A stretch of DNA of 64,000 nt from Sporobacter sp963675425. GTDB lineage: Bacteria > Bacillota > Clostridia > Oscillospirales > Oscillospiraceae. The stretch covers positions 4,216,001 through 4,280,000 of the forward strand of contig OY776214.1 of assembly GCA_963675425.1 (NCBI GenBank). Reading direction: 5' to 3'. Made by a program: the position numbers and the translations under genes. The notes under the pieces are model-generated. The model was not told the DNA's origin, did no database searches, and saw only the letters and a program-made list of their open reading frames with translations. Shown one piece after another: positions 1-7,544 of the stretch. The number at the start of each line of letters is the position of its first letter. Within the stretch, counting starts at the first letter, position 1.

Positions 1-828
1 GTCTGCTCTCACTGCGTCGCCGGTCATCCTTACGCGTGCAACATCATGAACGATCTGTTTTTTAATGGAACGTATAAAGACGGAACGCACCGCTTGTCGC
101 AAGACGGCAAGCCCGTATCCGCCTTTTTCGGCCAGGGCTCGTTTGCCACGCACTGTATCGTCGACGCCCGAAACGCGGTCAAGGTCGACGTCGCTTCCGA
201 CGAGGAGCTTTCCAAGCTGTGCTCGCTGGGCTGTGGTGTACAAACGGGAGCCGGCTCTGTTTTAAACGGGGCTAACCCGGAACCCGGCTCATCGCTGGCC
301 GTCTTCGGCTGCGGCGGCGTGGGCATGGCCGCTATCATGGCTGCGAAAATCGCCGGCTGCTCCAAAATCATTGCCGTGGACGTTGTTCCCTCGCGGCTGC
401 AGATGGCCCTTGAGATCGGTGCGACGCACGCCGTCAACGGCAAAGAGGTCGACGCTGTCGAGGAGATCCAAAAACTTACGGATGGCGGCGCCAATTACAG
501 CATTGAATGCACGGGTGTACCGATTCTGGTTCTGCAGGCGCTCGGCTGTCTGGCGCGGGAAGGCAAGTGCGTGCTTGCCAGCGTCACGGGTGACGCCGTC
601 GTCGGCATCGGGCTTGAGCCACTACTGATGAACAAGAGCGTCACACTTTTGGGGCTGACAGAGGGTGGCTCCAACCCACAGGTATTCATACCAAAGCTCG
701 TTCAGTTTTACAACGAAGGCCGTCTCCCGGTGGATAAGCTCGTTAAGTTTTATGATTTTAAAGACATCGAAAAAGCGTTTGAAGACTCCCATTCCGGCGT
801 AACTATCAAGCCGATCCTGAAATTTTAA
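1..828 (+). CDS. Zinc-dependent alcohol dehydrogenase, 3' part (5' end outside window)
   Basis: The reading frame is open from base 1 and ends with TAA at 826-828, so about 275 residues are present and the N-terminal catalytic zinc region is cut off. The first visible residues, CSHCVAGHPYAC, match the structural-zinc cysteine lobe of medium-chain alcohol dehydrogenases. A Rossmann segment FGCGGVGMAAIMAAK follows (near residues 104-118), then the acidic end of the second strand (AVDVVPSRL), as expected for an NAD-binding enzyme. The segment CGVQTGAGSVLN resembles aryl/benzyl-alcohol and class III type dehydrogenases more than simple ethanol dehydrogenases. The reaction would be reversible oxidation of an alcohol to an aldehyde in the cytoplasm; the substrate cannot be read from the sequence. 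The gene is closed by a strong terminator at 851-891, so it is the last gene of its transcript. Confidence 0.88.
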   Translation, partial: VCSHCVAGHPYACNIMNDLFFNGTYKDGTHRLSQDGKPVSAFFGQGSFATHCIVDARNAVKVDVASDEELSKLCSLGCGVQTGAGSVLNGANPEPGSSLAVFGCGGVGMAAIMAAKIAGCSKIIAVDVVPSRLQMALEIGATHAVNGKEVDAVEEIQKLTDGGANYSIECTGVPILVLQALGCLAREGKCVLASVTGDAVVGIGLEPLLMNKSVTLLGLTEGGSNPQVFIPKLVQFYNEGRLPVDKLVKFYDFKDIEKAFEDSHSGVTIKPILKF

Positions 829-850
829 ATCGATCCATCAGCAGAATAGA

Positions 851-891
851 ACAAGGCGAAGGGGGACAACAAGTCCCCCTTCGTCTTGTTT
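851..891 (+). terminator. Rho-independent terminator after the alcohol dehydrogenase
   Basis: A GC-rich stem (AAGGCGAAGGGGGAC pairing with GTCCCCCTTCGTCTT around a short AACAA loop) is followed by TTTT. It lies 23 bases after the stop codon. Confidence 0.85.
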
Positions 892-1036
892 TACTGTTAA
901 ACAATCAAGGTCTGCGGCATATAATCGCGGAGCATCCAATGCACCGAGGTCTGCTTCTATTTACATTATTCCAGACAACGGGATAGATATAACATTACGG
1001 AATATATCTCCACAAAAATTAGAATCTTCAATATAA

Positions 1037-1065
1037 TTGACAGTGCAAGGCACCTAAAATATAAT
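1037..1065 (+). promoter_or_regulatory. Perfect consensus sigma-A promoter for the binding lipoprotein
   Basis: TTGACA at 1037-1042 and TATAAT at 1060-1065 are separated by exactly 17 bases, a full match to the housekeeping consensus. Downstream, the leader contains a small hairpin (TGTGCCC at 1077-1083 pairing with GGGCACA near 1098-1104) just before the ribosome binding site AAAGGAGAA. Confidence 0.8.
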
Positions 1066-1121
1066 GCGTTTGTGGATTGTGCCCAATTTTAAATTCGGGC
1101 ACATTATGAAAGGAGAACCGT

Positions 1122-2399
1122 ATGAAAAAAGTCTTGGCATTATTCCTGACAGCTTTGCTGGCCCTCTCCCTATTTGCCTGCAGCAAGACAGCGGATGCAG
1201 AAGCCTCCGCCGACCCCGAAACAAGCGCAAGCCCCAGCGCCGGTACGTCCTCCGAACCGCCCGATGCCGAAGAATCACAAGCTCCTGATCAGTTACAGGA
1301 AATTTCAAACGAATGGGAACCTGGTTTTTATAATCCCGATGAGGATTATTCTAAAAACGAGCAATACCATTTTGTCTACATGCTGTATCAAAACGGTGTT
1401 CTTTACGATATGTTTGACCACGCTTTCACCGAATGGGCCGACCGAGCCAACATCGAATACAACAACTGGTGCGCCAATTCCGACGGGGATCTTTTCATCA
1501 CCTCCATCGAGACCTTTGCCGCTCAGGGCGTGGACGGTATCCTCTCGGACGCGGACATGACTATTTATGATCGCGTCAACGACGTCATGAACGATATGGG
1601 TATGCCGTGGATGCCCGTTATGGGCGCGCCGCTCGATAATAACGGCGTGCTGATGCATGCATACTGTGGTTTTGACTTCTACTTGTACGGTGAGCAGATG
1701 GCTAATTGGGTCATTGATTATTGGGAAGAGAATTTCCCCGAGGCCACGCTTGACAACAGCGCCATGCTGTGTCTTGATTACTCGACCTCCGAAAATCTGA
1801 CGGTCCGCGTTGCCGCCGCGCGCGACGTTTGGAACACCAGGTATCCTGGCAACGAGGATAAATTCTATGTGACAGACGGCGCAACAGGCGGACTGGACTC
1901 CAATACCGCATACAATATCTCCAGCCCGCTTATCGCCGCTCACCCCGAGGTCGATTATTGGATCGTCTGCGGCCTTACGGATGACTATGCCGACGGCTGC
2001 GCCCGCGCTCTTGAGACAGCCCAAAAATCCGACAAGGCCGTCATTACAGTTATGGGCGGCTCCGGCCTCATCAACCACTGGGATGCCGGCGAAGACAGCT
2101 GCTGGAAATCCGCCTGCTATACGGCCGAAACGATCTATGCCGAACCAATTTTCTTTGGCCTGTATGACCAGGTGCGCGGCCTTGTGACAAACGATCAGCT
2201 GTGGCCGGACTGGGTCAACCACAGCAAGGGCGACAAATACGCTTCACTGCAGCTGCCGTCGTTTTTCATCACGAAGGACAACTATCAGGAGTATATGGAA
2301 TGGTGCGACGCTTATACCGGTATTAACCGTTCCGATTATCCGTACAACAACACGCAGTACTCCGCACGACTGGCGGTCCCCGCCTCTTACGCTGGCTAA
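1122..2399 (+). CDS. Lipoprotein solute-binding protein, sugar ABC-transporter type
   Basis: The start is set by AAAGGAGAACC just upstream of ATG 1122. Residues 1-20 form a lipoprotein signal peptide (MKKVLALFLTALLALSLFAC) with Cys20 as the lipidation site, followed by a low-complexity Ser/Ala/Glu/Pro linker to about residue 65. The rest (about 360 residues) reads like a periplasmic-binding-protein fold of the sugar/LacI-like class, with alternating segments such as TFAAQGVDGILSDAD, VNDVMNDMGMPWMPVMGAP and PEVDYWIVCGLTDDYADG. It would be membrane-anchored on the outer face and capture a small solute. No ABC ATPase or permease is adjacent: the dehydrogenase ends upstream, and a terminator plus an IS nest lie downstream. 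It therefore looks like an orphan binding protein or a chemoreceptor partner. The ligand is unknown. Confidence 0.75.
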   Translation: MKKVLALFLTALLALSLFACSKTADAEASADPETSASPSAGTSSEPPDAEESQAPDQLQEISNEWEPGFYNPDEDYSKNEQYHFVYMLYQNGVLYDMFDHAFTEWADRANIEYNNWCANSDGDLFITSIETFAAQGVDGILSDADMTIYDRVNDVMNDMGMPWMPVMGAPLDNNGVLMHAYCGFDFYLYGEQMANWVIDYWEENFPEATLDNSAMLCLDYSTSENLTVRVAAARDVWNTRYPGNEDKFYVTDGATGGLDSNTAYNISSPLIAAHPEVDYWIVCGLTDDYADGCARALETAQKSDKAVITVMGGSGLINHWDAGEDSCWKSACYTAETIYAEPIFFGLYDQVRGLVTNDQLWPDWVNHSKGDKYASLQLPSFFITKDNYQEYMEWCDAYTGINRSDYPYNNTQYSARLAVPASYAG

Positions 2400-2443
2400 C
2401 CGTAACCCCTGGTTGGTTATATCTACTTAATAATAAGAATTAC

Positions 2444-2485
2444 TTAAAATATCCCCGTCCGATTGCTCGGACGGGGATATTTTAA
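2444..2485 (+). terminator. Rho-independent terminator after the lipoprotein gene
   Basis: The arm TTAAAATATCCCCGTCC (2444-2460) pairs perfectly with GGACGGGGATATTTTAA (2469-2485) around an 8-base loop. The right arm overlaps the 27-bp direct repeat that flanks the downstream IS element. Confidence 0.85.
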
Positions 2486-2498
2486 GACGTCTTAAAAA
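2472..2498. repeat. 27-bp direct repeat, left copy (flank of IS481-like element)
   Basis: The same 27 bases occur at 2472-2498 and 4917-4943, directly abutting the terminal inverted repeats of the insertion. They contain a perfect 18-bp palindrome, TTTTAAGACGTCTTAAAA. This looks like a target-site duplication, though it is long for such elements. Confidence 0.8.
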
Positions 2499-2895
2499 TG
2501 TAGGATTGTCAAACATATTGGACAGTCAGGTTGACAAGAACTCAAGCGGAGATTTGTAACAGAGCGGGCGCATGGGTATAGAATTAGAACGGCGAAGATG
2601 AACATTGAGCTGAGAATCAAAATCACAGAAAGAATAGAAGCTGTGTGATGAGTAGAAGCGCTTCTGATCTTCGCGGTGGCTTCGTTCGACCTTGCCGTTG
2701 TGACGTGGTGTATAAGGCCGGATGAGCTTATGGCGGATGCCCATGTTGGCGGCGGTGGCCTCAAAAAGTGTCTGAGAATTTCGTTTTGACTGAGAGAACC
2801 TGTTGGTAAATTCGAAGCCGTTATCGGTCTGCACACACTCAATATCAAAGCCGTGTTTTTTGAAATATGCCGCAGCGTGTTTCAAAAAATCGGCT

Positions 2896-2903
2896 GACGA
2901 ATA
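2896..2903. repeat. 8-bp target-site duplication, left copy (IS256-family element)
   Basis: GACGAATA occurs here and at 4250-4257, directly abutting the inner element's inverted repeats. IS256-family elements are known to duplicate 8-9 bp. Confidence 0.85.
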
Positions 2904-4249
2904 GGTAGTGTCCAAAATATTGTGTAAACCTCCGAAGTCAGATAGAATAAAAATGACTTTGGAGGTTTTAACTATGGCAAGGAAAGAACGCAAGGACAAC
3001 AGCAAGCTCCGGGAGCTAATGGAGGAGTATGGCGTCAAGACAATGGAGGACGTTCACACCTTTGTGAAGATGCTTACGGCAGAGACGATCCAGACAGCGC
3101 TGGACGCGGAGCTTGAGAGCGAACTTGGATATTCAAAGTACGACTACAAAAACAAACAGACAGACAATAGTCGGAACGGATATTCGCAGAAGACGGTTCA
3201 AGGCAGCATGGGAGAGCTGGAGATCAACGTTCCCCGAGACCGTAAAGGCGAGTTCGAACCTCAGCTTGTGAAGAAGCATCAGACGGATGTGTCCAGCATC
3301 GAAGACAAGGTCATATTCCTGTATTCACAAGGGGTATCTACCCGTGACATCCAGAAAACGATGCGGGAGATGTACGGGATAGAAGTTGATGACAGCCGTG
3401 TAAGCAAGATCACAGACAAGCTGCTGCCCGTGATACGGGAATGGCAGGAGCGTCCGCTTCAAAGCGTGTATGCAATGGTGATTCTGGCCGCGGTACACTA
3501 CAGTATTCGGGAAAACGGTATAGTTACCAAGAAAGCTGCCTATGTGGCAATAGGTACGGATCTTGAAGGTAAAAAGGATGTCCTTGGCATTTGGTTGGGC
3601 GCAAATGAATCAGCAAAATATTGGTTGAATGTACTGACGGGCTTGAAGAATCGTGGAGTGAAAGATATACTCATAGCATCTGTGGACGGCCTTTCCGGCT
3701 TTGTAGAGGCCATTCACACGGCGTTTCCTCAAACTGAAGTTCAGCGCTGCATTATCCACCAGATTCGGGCCTCCACGCGGTATGTGAGCTACAAGGACGT
3801 CAAGGCATTCTCTGCTGATCTGAAGCCAATCTACAAGGCGGCGACGGAAGAAGCCGCACTTGCCGCGCTGGATGATTTAGAGGCCAAGTGGGGTGCCAAA
3901 TATGCCCTTGGCGTAAAGAGCTGGCGGGTCAACTGGCCGGAGCTTTCCACCATGTTCAAATATCCGCCGGAGATTCGCACGCTGATTTACACCACCAACG
4001 CCATCGAGAATTTCAATCGTCAGCTGCGGAAGGTGACCAAGACCAAGAGCGCCTTCGTTTCCGACGACGCTCTTATGAAAATTCTCTACCTAGCGACCAT
4101 GAATATTACTGAGAAATGGACTATGCCCATTAGGAATTGGGGTACGATTTTAGACCATCTCATGATTTACTTCGGCGACAGAGTTGAGGTCAGAATCTAA
4201 TTCCGTATTTCTCTGACTTCGGACTTTACACAAATTTTTACGCGCTACC
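2904..4249 (+). mobile_element. IS256-family insertion sequence (1346 bp)
   Basis: The ends are a long imperfect inverted repeat: GGTAGTGTCCAAAATATTG... from 2904, and GGTAGCGCGTAAAAATTTG... read inward from 4249, both continuing through TGTGTAAA and CGAAGTCAGA. The length, the 8-bp target duplication and the single transposase gene all fit IS256. It sits inside the transposase gene of the surrounding IS481-like element and is transcribed in the opposite direction. Confidence 0.92.
2974..4200 (+). CDS. IS256-family transposase, first catalytic Asp replaced by Ala
   Basis: The start is ATG 2974 (MARKERKDNSK), 8 bases after GGAGG at 2961-2965; an upstream in-frame start at 2908 would lie inside the terminal repeat. 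The product is 408 residues, normal for IS256 (mutator-type) transposases. Typical segments are present: NGYSQKTVQGSMGELEINVPRD, AYVAIGTDLEGKKDVLGIW, VQRCIIHQIRAS and TTNAIENFNRQLRKVTK. The expected DDE residues are Asp238 (ASVDGLSG) and Glu345 (NAIENF). The first position, normally FLDAIH-type, reads ILAAVHY, so Ala172 stands where Asp is expected. The spacing 172-238-345 matches the published IS256 triad D167-D233-E341. A single A-to-C change in the GAC codon would explain it. The protein is probably catalytically inactive but may still bind its ends. Confidence 0.92.
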   Translation: MARKERKDNSKLRELMEEYGVKTMEDVHTFVKMLTAETIQTALDAELESELGYSKYDYKNKQTDNSRNGYSQKTVQGSMGELEINVPRDRKGEFEPQLVKKHQTDVSSIEDKVIFLYSQGVSTRDIQKTMREMYGIEVDDSRVSKITDKLLPVIREWQERPLQSVYAMVILAAVHYSIRENGIVTKKAAYVAIGTDLEGKKDVLGIWLGANESAKYWLNVLTGLKNRGVKDILIASVDGLSGFVEAIHTAFPQTEVQRCIIHQIRASTRYVSYKDVKAFSADLKPIYKAATEEAALAALDDLEAKWGAKYALGVKSWRVNWPELSTMFKYPPEIRTLIYTTNAIENFNRQLRKVTKTKSAFVSDDALMKILYLATMNITEKWTMPIRNWGTILDHLMIYFGDRVEVRI

Positions 4250-4257
4250 GACGAATA
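4250..4257. repeat. 8-bp target-site duplication, right copy (IS256-family element)
   Basis: This second copy of GACGAATA is immediately outside the right inverted repeat. The IS481-like transposase sequence resumes here. Confidence 0.85.
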
Positions 4258-4916
4258 TGTAGAATTTTCCTCATACGCTTTAAGATAACGAAGCCGCGAG
4301 TACTCGTCGATTGCCGTGTATTGGTAGTATCTCTCGCCTTTGGTCGTAATACAGATAACGGGACGAATTTCACGTCGAGCTGCACTCGCTGGCCTGGGCG
4401 TTGCATCTGCTCCATCGGCTTCGGTACGTACTTTTTCTTCGGCTTTCCGGCTTGAAAATATCCAAGCCGCTTCATGACACGGTAAAGGCTTCCTGGTGGA
4501 CGCTGGTAGCCATTTAACGTCAGACGATACCAGAACTCAAGCATGCCCAGCTTCGGATTCCTTCTTCGGACGTCGCGGATCAGCTTGAGTTCTGCCTCTG
4601 TGTGTGCTGTCGGATGCCCATGTGGCCGGCGTGACTGGCAGGCCAGCGACTCCAGTGTGCCGTCATACCGTTTTAGCCAGAAGTAGATATACGACCGTGC
4701 CTTGTTATACTTCCGTGATGCTTTGGATACCCCATATTTTACCGTGTAATTAATTAGGGATTGCCTGTACTTCATATCCTGTGTTATCTTGTTCATGCAG
4801 GGAGAGGCACTTCCTTTCGGTCGAATTTGGGTGTGGTAACTTAATTCTAACCGATGTGCCTTATCCTTGCTCTTATTTTTTGCTCCCCTCCGTCCAACAT
4901 GTATTGTAGTCCTACA

Positions 4917-4943
4917 CGGGGATATTTTAAGACGTCTTAAAAA
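4917..4943. repeat. 27-bp direct repeat, right copy (flank of IS481-like element)
   Basis: Identical to 2472-2498. Here the stretch holds only an orphan right arm of the terminator at 2444-2485, which shows that the left copy is the original context. Confidence 0.8.
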
Positions 4944-4998
4944 ACTATTGAATTCCCTTCCGGCCTGTTGTATAATTTGTGTCACTCGCTTAAAACGT

Positions 4999-5085
4999 GC
5001 CGGTGTGATGGAATTGGTAGACGTAGTGGACTCAAAATCCACCGCTGTAACAGGCGTGCCGGTTCGAGTCCGGCCACCGGCACCA
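4999..5085 (+). tRNA. tRNA-Leu (anticodon CAA)
   Basis: This 87-base class II tRNA has acceptor arms GCCGGTG and CACCGGC. The D-arm contains TGGTAGA, the anticodon stem GTGGA...TCCAC encloses CTCAAAA with anticodon CAA, and a short variable arm and T-arm GGTTCGAGTCC follow. CCA is encoded at the 3' end. It is followed by a terminator at 5092-5127. The boundary between GC-richer DNA and an AT-richer stretch lies just downstream, which is a common integration position. Confidence 0.97.
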
Positions 5086-5091
5086 ACTAGG

Positions 5092-5127
5092 ATAACAAGC
5101 TCTCGTCAAGAGAGCTTGTTATTTTTT
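5092..5127 (+). terminator. Terminator after tRNA-Leu
   Basis: The stem ATAACAAGCTCTC/GAGAGCTTGTTAT (loop about five bases) is followed by a run of T. Confidence 0.85.
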
Positions 5128-5231
5128 CCTTTATTTATAAGGGTTCGAGGGCTTTTGATGAACTTGAAAGTATCTGACAAACAAGTAATGTGTGTATTCG
5201 AACTCACACGTCTGCAGAATATACTGACTCG

Positions 5232-5267
5232 AGGCATGGCATCTGAAAAAGCTGCTGTGCCTTTTTT
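5232..5267 (+). terminator. Possible orphan terminator between tRNA-Leu and the first TetR gene
   Basis: AGGCATGGCA (5232-5241) pairs with TGCTGTGCCT (5253-5262, one G-T pair) and six T follow. No gene is readable between it and the tRNA terminator. It may be a relic of lost DNA. Confidence 0.5.
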
Positions 5268-5337
5268 CGAATACGTTACGTCGTTAGCAAGTGTTTTTTA
5301 ATATCTGATAAATTTTTTCATTTTTGTTTATAGCATA

Positions 5338-5366
5338 TTGACTTAATGAGTCATTCGTTTTATGCT
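5338..5366 (+). promoter_or_regulatory. Sigma-A promoter of the TetR/hydrolase operon
   Basis: TTGACT at 5338-5343, a 17-base spacer and TATGCT at 5361-5366. The palindromic operator at 5371-5388 covers the expected transcription start. Confidence 0.7.
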
Positions 5367-5370
5367 TATA

Positions 5371-5388
5371 CCAACAAACGTTTGTTGG
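5371..5388. promoter_or_regulatory. Perfect 18-bp palindromic operator, probably for the adjacent TetR
   Basis: CCAACAAACGTTTGTTGG is fully self-complementary. It starts 4 bases after the -10 box and ends 10 bases before the TetR start codon, the classical position for an autorepressor site. Confidence 0.75.
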
Positions 5389-5398
5389 GGTGTGCTGT

Positions 5399-5998
5399 AT
5401 GGGAACAAAGGATAGAATTTTTGACTGTGCCTTATCATTATTTTCGGAACATGGTTTTGCTGGCGTCTCCATTCGTGATATTGCCAAGGCTGTTGGTATT
5501 AATGAAAGTTCAATTTACAACCATTACGAAGGGAAACAGGCTATTATCGATGAAGTATGCAGACGATTTGCAAGTACTTTGACAGTTTCACGACCGGCAT
5601 TATCTGAAGTAAATACTTGGCTTGATCAGATGCAACCAAGGGAGATTTTTAAGTTGCTGATAACATCCTATGGAAGACAGATCAACCCTCAAATTACGGA
5701 ACTGGCTAGAATCGTTTTCTCCGAGCAGTTTCATAATGAAACGGTTAGAAAATTCTTTATGGAAGAGTTTGTACTCAATAACAGTCGGTATTATGCTGAT
5801 GTGCTGGATTTGTTTGAAATGAAAAATAAGATTATACCTTGTGACAAATACGTCGTTGCGAACTTATTTAATAATGCTCAGGTTGCACTCAGTATACAAT
5901 ATTCCCATTGTAAATCAGAAGATGAATGTCGACAGATCGCCAAAATGATGTTGGAAAGCACAGATTTCCTCATCGGATCATTGGAAATGGAGCGATAA
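5399..5998 (+). CDS. TetR/AcrR-family transcriptional regulator (first of three)
   Basis: The 199-residue product starts at ATG 5399 (MGTKDRIFDCAL); an in-frame GTG at 5390 is possible but would shorten the distance to the operator. Residues 5-50 form the TetR helix-turn-helix (RIFDCALSLFSEHGFAGVSIRDIAKAVGINESSIYNHYEGKQ). The rest is the variable ligand-binding and dimerisation domain. It is expected to repress its own transcript through the palindrome at 5371-5388, and the hydrolase gene that starts two bases after its stop codon. The ligand is unknown but is plausibly a substrate of the hydrolase. Base composition is AT-rich compared with the genes after 13 kb, consistent with an acquired segment. 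Confidence 0.9.
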   Translation: MGTKDRIFDCALSLFSEHGFAGVSIRDIAKAVGINESSIYNHYEGKQAIIDEVCRRFASTLTVSRPALSEVNTWLDQMQPREIFKLLITSYGRQINPQITELARIVFSEQFHNETVRKFFMEEFVLNNSRYYADVLDLFEMKNKIIPCDKYVVANLFNNAQVALSIQYSHCKSEDECRQIAKMMLESTDFLIGSLEMER

Positions 5999-6000
5999 TC

Positions 6001-6969
6001 ATGTCTTTAAAAAAGCAAAAAATAAGGTTGCAAAAAAGGTGGTTTCAGCGCGTGTGGATTTATATTGTTGGTTTGCTTGTTTTACTCAGTGCAGCACTGG
6101 CAATCCAGTTCTCAATTGATAATCAAAGAGCATATGCCAGGCTTGCTGATTTTCCGGTTCATGAGATTAATACCGAGTTTGGTATGTTGAGTTATCTAGA
6201 TGAAGGCTCCGGTGAGGCGATTCTTATATCCCACGGTATTTTCGGCGGATATGACCAAGCTTCTGTGACGCTGGAAAGCATATTTGGAGATGATTATCGA
6301 AAAATTTCACCTTCCCGTTTCGGTTATCCAGGCTCTGCTTCGCCACAGGAACCGACTCCAAAAAATCAGGCAAAAGCATTTTTAGATTTGCTCAATCAGC
6401 TGTCGATTCAAAAGGCGTATATTTTGACAGCATCAGCCGGTGGCGCGGCTGGTATTCAGTTTGCAATCCAATATCCAGAACGTGTGAAAGGTCTTATTTT
6501 GCTGTCTTCCGGTGTCCCGGGGGAGAAAAAAACGCGAGAAGAAATCACCGGTTTGATGGGACCACCAGAGCCTATTTTGCACGATTTCCCAATGTGGCTG
6601 TCTACGAAATACTTTGGATTTGTATTCAAGTCTATGTTTGCCTCCGATATTGACAATACCATCTATAAAACAATGCTGCCTGTATCGCCTCGTCTAAAGG
6701 GGATTCTTGCTGATGAAAACATCACAAATATAGATATGAATATTAATTATGATGACTATCCGGTTGAGGCCATTACCGCACCTATTCTTGTTGTTCATGC
6801 GAAGGATGATCCAATGGTTAAGTTCGCGGATACTCAGAAGTTTATTGCACGAACACATCCGGAAACAGCCATCTTTGATACCGGCGGTCATCTGATTACC
6901 GGTAATGGAGATGCTGTTTCCATCAAGATAAACGAGTTTATTAATGAAACAAAGGATAATATCCGATGA
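6001..6969 (+). CDS. Membrane-anchored alpha/beta hydrolase
   Basis: Translation most likely starts at ATG 6001, two bases after the TetR stop, giving 322 residues (MSLKKQKIRLQKRWFQR...). Residues 17-42 form one transmembrane segment (VWIYIVGLLVLLSAALAIQF) preceded by basic residues, so the catalytic part is probably outside the membrane. The alpha/beta-hydrolase fold is shown by an SHGIFGG oxyanion-type loop, the nucleophile elbow TASAGG (Ser with Ala before it rather than the usual Gly at the first position), the acid loop HAKDDPMV and the catalytic His in TGGHLITG. The substrate is unknown; esterase- or haloperoxidase-like enzymes share this layout. Co-transcription with a TetR gene suggests induction by a small hydrophobic compound. 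Confidence 0.85.
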   Translation: MSLKKQKIRLQKRWFQRVWIYIVGLLVLLSAALAIQFSIDNQRAYARLADFPVHEINTEFGMLSYLDEGSGEAILISHGIFGGYDQASVTLESIFGDDYRKISPSRFGYPGSASPQEPTPKNQAKAFLDLLNQLSIQKAYILTASAGGAAGIQFAIQYPERVKGLILLSSGVPGEKKTREEITGLMGPPEPILHDFPMWLSTKYFGFVFKSMFASDIDNTIYKTMLPVSPRLKGILADENITNIDMNINYDDYPVEAITAPILVVHAKDDPMVKFADTQKFIARTHPETAIFDTGGHLITGNGDAVSIKINEFINETKDNIR

Positions 6970-7183
6970 AACAGTCGAAAATCGAGACTTTTGATTATTA
7001 TAGCAATATATTTTCAAAAATATGTAAATGCCAGTATATCTGCCTGAGTAATATCATAATCGGATTTCATTACCTGTGCTATATTTCACACGGAAAAGCG
7101 GTGACGAAAGGATTCTGATTCAACAGTTAAGCTTATGATGTTTTTATAGTACTAGAGTTCGAATCCCCCCGCAAAATATCAAT

Positions 7184-7197
7184 GATATCGATTTTGG
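7184..7197. repeat. Repeated 14-mer GATATCGATTTTGG, copy 1
   Basis: The same 14 bases occur at 9760-9773. Both copies are followed within about 10 bases by AAAACACA and then by a strong terminator. Both are preceded by a GAGTTC(G/A)AAT string that resembles a tRNA T-loop. They may be degraded copies of one downstream unit. Confidence 0.5.
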
Positions 7198-7208
7198 TCA
7201 TAAAACAC

Positions 7209-7247
7209 AAAAGGCATACCTTCCACCAAGGGGAGGGTATGCCTTTT
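7209..7247 (+). terminator. Strong terminator downstream of the hydrolase region
   Basis: The stem AAAGGCATACC(TTCC) / (GGAG)GGTATGCCTTT is followed by a T run. It lies about 240 bases after the hydrolase stop. The intervening DNA (6970-7208) holds no gene that can be supported. Confidence 0.8.
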
Positions 7248-7340
7248 TTTAATGGGTAAGCATGGTATAGTAATTTTAAAGTCTCGAGGTTTCATACATT
7301 CTAACAAGAATTTGATTGACGTTCTCAAAGAAGCACAGAT

Positions 7341-7378
7341 TATTTATAGAATTACAGGAAGTGATAATTCTATAAATA
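7341..7378. repeat. 14-bp-arm inverted repeat of unknown role
   Basis: TATTTATAGAATTA (7341-7354) and TAATTCTATAAATA (7365-7378) are perfect complements around a 10-base loop. No T run follows, so it is not a normal terminator. No gene is readable between 7248 and 7544 on either strand. Confidence 0.6.
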
Positions 7379-7430
7379 GAACAGCACTTTAATTGCAAAA
7401 TTTTTGTCTTCAAAATAACGCCAAACACTG

Positions 7431-7472
7431 GTACTCCGAATCTAGTCCCGATTGGGGTTAGGTTCGGAGTAT
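7431..7472. other. Inverted repeat near the 3' end of the LysR gene
   Basis: GTACTCCGAA (7431-7440) faces TTCGGAGTAT (7463-7472), followed on the plus strand by T-rich sequence. It may act as a weak terminator. No ORF with a plausible start lies here. Confidence 0.4.
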
Positions 7473-7544
7473 TGCTTTCTTTTTAGTAATGATGAAAAGG
7501 TGTTTTGTGGTTTAACATATATATGCACGTAACCCCAATCCCAG

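Larger units (their letters stand above)
2526..4796 (-). pseudogene. Broken DDE transposase of the IS481-like element
   Basis: The N-terminal part starts at ATG 4796 with AAAGGAAG upstream (MNKITQDMKYRQSLINY...) and contains helix-turn-helix segments and the start of an rve-type integrase core (RVQLDVKFVP, first Asp). Near 4360 a one-base deletion shifts the frame; the correct continuation CITTKGERYYQYTAIDEYSR is readable in the next frame. The gene is then split by the IS256-family element at 2904-4249. The C-terminal part resumes as ADFLKHAAAYFKKHGFDIEC and includes QTDNGFEF (second Asp) and HNGKVERSHRED (Glu), ending at 2526. The protein therefore has two independent lesions and cannot be made intact. 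The catalytic triad itself is still readable. Confidence 0.85.
2499..4916 (-). mobile_element. IS481-like insertion sequence, interrupted by an IS256-family element
   Basis: The ends are defined by imperfect terminal inverted repeats of about 25 bp: TGTAGGATTG... reading in from 2499, and TGTAGGACTA... reading in from 4916 on the other strand, both continuing to ACAT(A/G)TTGGAC. The element carries one transposase gene on the minus strand (start 4796, stop 2526), which is frameshifted and split by a second element at 2904-4249. Without the inner element and its duplicated 8 bp it would be about 1.06 kb. It is flanked by a 27-bp direct repeat. The family call rests on a single-ORF DDE transposase with an N-terminal helix-turn-helix and an integrase core; an IS3-like assignment is the main alternative. 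Confidence 0.8.

Noticed and set aside
1305..2222. 305-codon antisense frame across the lipoprotein gene
   Set aside because: Shadow of the real gene, no start signal and no family resemblance.
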